64,000 bases of DNA from CAWACP01 sp963780655 (GTDB taxonomy: Bacteria > Acidobacteriota > Terriglobia > Bryobacterales > Bryobacteraceae), in assembly GCA_963780655.1 (NCBI GenBank), contig CAWACP010000003.1:1488001-1552000 (forward strand). Direction: 5' to 3'. Below are positions 62,714 through 64,000 of the stretch, in pieces. A program made the position numbers and the translations under genes. Positions within the stretch are counted from its first letter, which is position 1. Every line of letters begins with the position of its first letter. The notes under the pieces are model-generated. The model searched no databases, was not told the DNA's origin, and worked only from the letters and a program-made list of their open reading frames with translations.

Positions 62714-62725
62714 TAAATCGATTTA
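62714..62725. promoter_or_regulatory. LacI-type operator O2, TAAATCGATTTA
   Basis: Second identical 12-bp palindrome, 54 bp from O1 centre to centre, just upstream of the -35 element. A tetramer or a dimer pair could bridge the promoter. Both sites lie inside the nominal 5' extension of the regulator ORF, so the real start is downstream. Confidence 0.78.
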
Positions 62726-62763
62726 GCATTGAATTTGACGCGAGATTGTGTGAAGATCCGTTT

Positions 62764-63834
62764 GTGGCACGAAGCGTCAGGAAGTCAGTCCGTCCGCCTG
62801 GCGACAGTCTAAAGAAACCCGTGAGCCTCAAAGACCTGGCGAACAGCCTCGGACTCTCGGCGACCACTATTTCCCTCGTCCTCAATGGGTCTCCAGGAGT
62901 CGAGTCGATCCCGAAAGAAACCAGGGACCGGGTGATCGAGTGCGCCAGGAAGCTGAACTACCGCCCAAACTTTCTGGCGTCTGCGCTGCGATCAAAGCGG
63001 ACTTACACGATCGGCGTGATGGTGCCCGAACTCAGCGACGGCTACTCGGCGCTGGTGGTCGGCGGCATCGAGGACGCATTGCTCGAGAACGGATATATGT
63101 ATCTGGCCACCAGCCACCGCCATTCCGTAGCGCAGATAACAAAGCTGTCAAGGCTGCTGTGGGAGAGGCGCATCGAAGGGCTGATTCTGGTGGACACCCC
63201 GGACGAGATCAAAATACCCCTGCCGATTGTCTCCGTTTCCGGACACAGCACGTACGATGGGATAACCAACATCGTTCTGGACCATAATCGAGCCGCGGAG
63301 CTCGGCGTCCGTCATCTGAAGGACCTGGGACACCGGAAAATCGCTGTACTTAAGGGGCAGCATTTCAGTTCCGACACCGAGACCCGTTGGAGCGCCATCG
63401 AACGTGTCGCGCGTCAACTGGGCGTACCGATCGACCCTGCCCTGGTGGTGCAACTCGAGGGCAATTCGCCTTCTCCGGAAACCGGCTACCAGGCAGCTCT
63501 GCGGCTGATGGACAGAGGCGTGCCATTCACCGGCTTCTTCGCTTTCAACGACGTCTCCGCCGTCGGCGCCATCCGAGCCTTTAACGAACGGGGCCGGCTT
63601 GTGCCGCAGGAGATATCGGTGGTTGGATTCGACGACATATGGAGCGCCGCTTTCCACATTCCGGCTCTGACCACGGTGCGCCAGCCACTCCGGCGTATGG
63701 GCGTCCAGGCGGCGGAGACGCTCATGCAACGTATTCAGCGGCGCGATGAGCCGGACTATCCCAGAGCCATTGAAGTTCCACCCGAGCTGGTGGTGCGTGA
63801 GTCGACAGCGCCGACTCCCGAAGGCGTCTCATGA
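62764..63834 (+). CDS. LacI-family transcriptional regulator
   Basis: About 356 residues from a GTG at 62764 (GTG at 62821, SLKDLANSLG, is the other good choice). The helix-turn-helix LKDLANSLGLSATTISLVLNG is followed by the hinge KLNYRPNFLASALRS and a periplasmic-binding-type effector domain (TYTIGVMVPELSDGYS, GFFAFNDVSAVGAIRAF, SVVGFDDIW). The ORF nominally begins at 62656, but that part crosses both operators and a promoter. It should repress the receptor operon and itself until a sugar ligand appears. It is ATGA-coupled to an MFS gene. Confidence 0.9.
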   Translation: MARSVRKSVRPPGDSLKKPVSLKDLANSLGLSATTISLVLNGSPGVESIPKETRDRVIECARKLNYRPNFLASALRSKRTYTIGVMVPELSDGYSALVVGGIEDALLENGYMYLATSHRHSVAQITKLSRLLWERRIEGLILVDTPDEIKIPLPIVSVSGHSTYDGITNIVLDHNRAAELGVRHLKDLGHRKIAVLKGQHFSSDTETRWSAIERVARQLGVPIDPALVVQLEGNSPSPETGYQAALRLMDRGVPFTGFFAFNDVSAVGAIRAFNERGRLVPQEISVVGFDDIWSAAFHIPALTTVRQPLRRMGVQAAETLMQRIQRRDEPDYPRAIEVPPELVVRESTAPTPEGVS

Positions 63835-64000
63835 TCGCGCAGGCGGGGACTCACCCAGCGAGATTGGCAAAACTCTCGGAACCGATGGTGTTGACCATCT
63901 CGTTTCCGCTGTCGGGAGTGGTTACCACTCTGTTGGGGCCTCTCCTTCCCGTTCTGGTGCTGCGATGGGCGCTGACCGACGCTCAGGCAGGGCAGCTATT
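63831..64000 (+). CDS. MFS transporter, N-terminal part (cut by window end)
   Basis: The ATG at 63831 overlaps the regulator stop. The visible 56 residues include a first hydrophobic helix (LTISFPLSGVVTTLLGPLLPVLVLRW) followed by LTDAQAG, the usual opening of major-facilitator sugar transporters (LGPLLP ... W.LTD.QAG). It probably moves sugars released by the GH39 and GH144 enzymes across the inner membrane. Confidence 0.68.
   Translation, partial: MIAQAGTHPARLAKLSEPMVLTISFPLSGVVTTLLGPLLPVLVLRWALTDAQAGQL

Noticed and set aside
1..64000. CRISPR array or complete insertion sequence
   Set aside because: I found no regularly spaced ~30-bp repeats and no transposase or integrase gene in either strand.

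Overview
The window reads as chromosome of an Acidobacteriota bacterium, most likely of the Bryobacterales/Solibacteraceae type. It is GC-rich and densely coding. It carries lineage-typical families: a stand-alone protein resembling the 'Solibacter C-terminal' domain (16.8 kb), an ADOP-type orphan MacB-like permease (49.4 kb), two very long Oar-type TonB-dependent receptors with an N-terminal carboxypeptidase-regulatory domain, and an FG-GAP/ASPIC protein. This placement is inference from gene families; there is no rRNA in the window.

Region 1 (0.1-10.2 kb, + strand) is a tightly overlapping nine-gene operon: four cobalamin-binding radical SAM enzymes, three SAM methyltransferases, one radical SAM/SPASM enzyme and a GT4 glycosyltransferase. 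It looks like a biosynthetic pathway for an unknown methylated and glycosylated product. Region 2 (10.3-14.8 kb, - strand) holds a bacterial sugar transferase, two mono-haem c-type proteins, a decahaem cytochrome and a large outer-membrane beta-barrel, resembling an MtrA/MtrB (DmsE/F) electron conduit. An O-antigen ligase/polymerase-like protein and the Solibacter-type protein follow on the + strand.

Region 3 (17.6-25.4 kb) is a decay zone. It holds a broken LodA/GoxA-like oxidase translationally coupled to the tail of a SPINDLY-type GlcNAc transferase, a frameshifted ORF, an intact 951-residue patatin-related protein, a HigB/HigA pair whose toxin has an in-frame stop, a 3' fragment of tRNA-Ala(GGC), and an SRPBCC-like pseudogene.

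Region 4 (25.4-38.9 kb) groups two membrane-glycolipid-type glycosyltransferases, a two-component system, a TonB-dependent receptor, two purple-acid-phosphatase-like enzymes (one fused to a YVTN propeller), a PLC-like phosphodiesterase and a retropepsin-like protein. Upstream of these transcription units I see hexamer repeats spaced exactly 11 bp, the architecture of a Pho box. I infer a phosphate-starvation and membrane-lipid-remodelling regulon.

Region 5 (38.9-45.2 kb, - strand) is a five-gene operon: a lipoprotein joining a solute-binding domain to a vWA domain, a membrane-anchored solute-binding paralogue, a PspA/ESCRT-III-like protein, a two-TM coiled-coil protein and a Ycf46-like AAA+ ATPase. 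It is the best candidate here for an undescribed envelope-remodelling or stress system. A frameshifted PEP-CTERM protein, an RsbU-type phosphatase, a broken membrane-protein/HTH pair, an NmrA-like oxidoreductase and the ADOP permease follow.

Region 6 (52.3-64.0 kb) is a glycan-use locus: an FG-GAP/ASPIC protein, a GH39-like enzyme, a GH144-type glucanase, a TPR protein and a SusC-like receptor on the - strand. Divergent to them are a LacI regulator and an MFS transporter. Two perfect palindromic operators flank a good promoter between the divergent genes.
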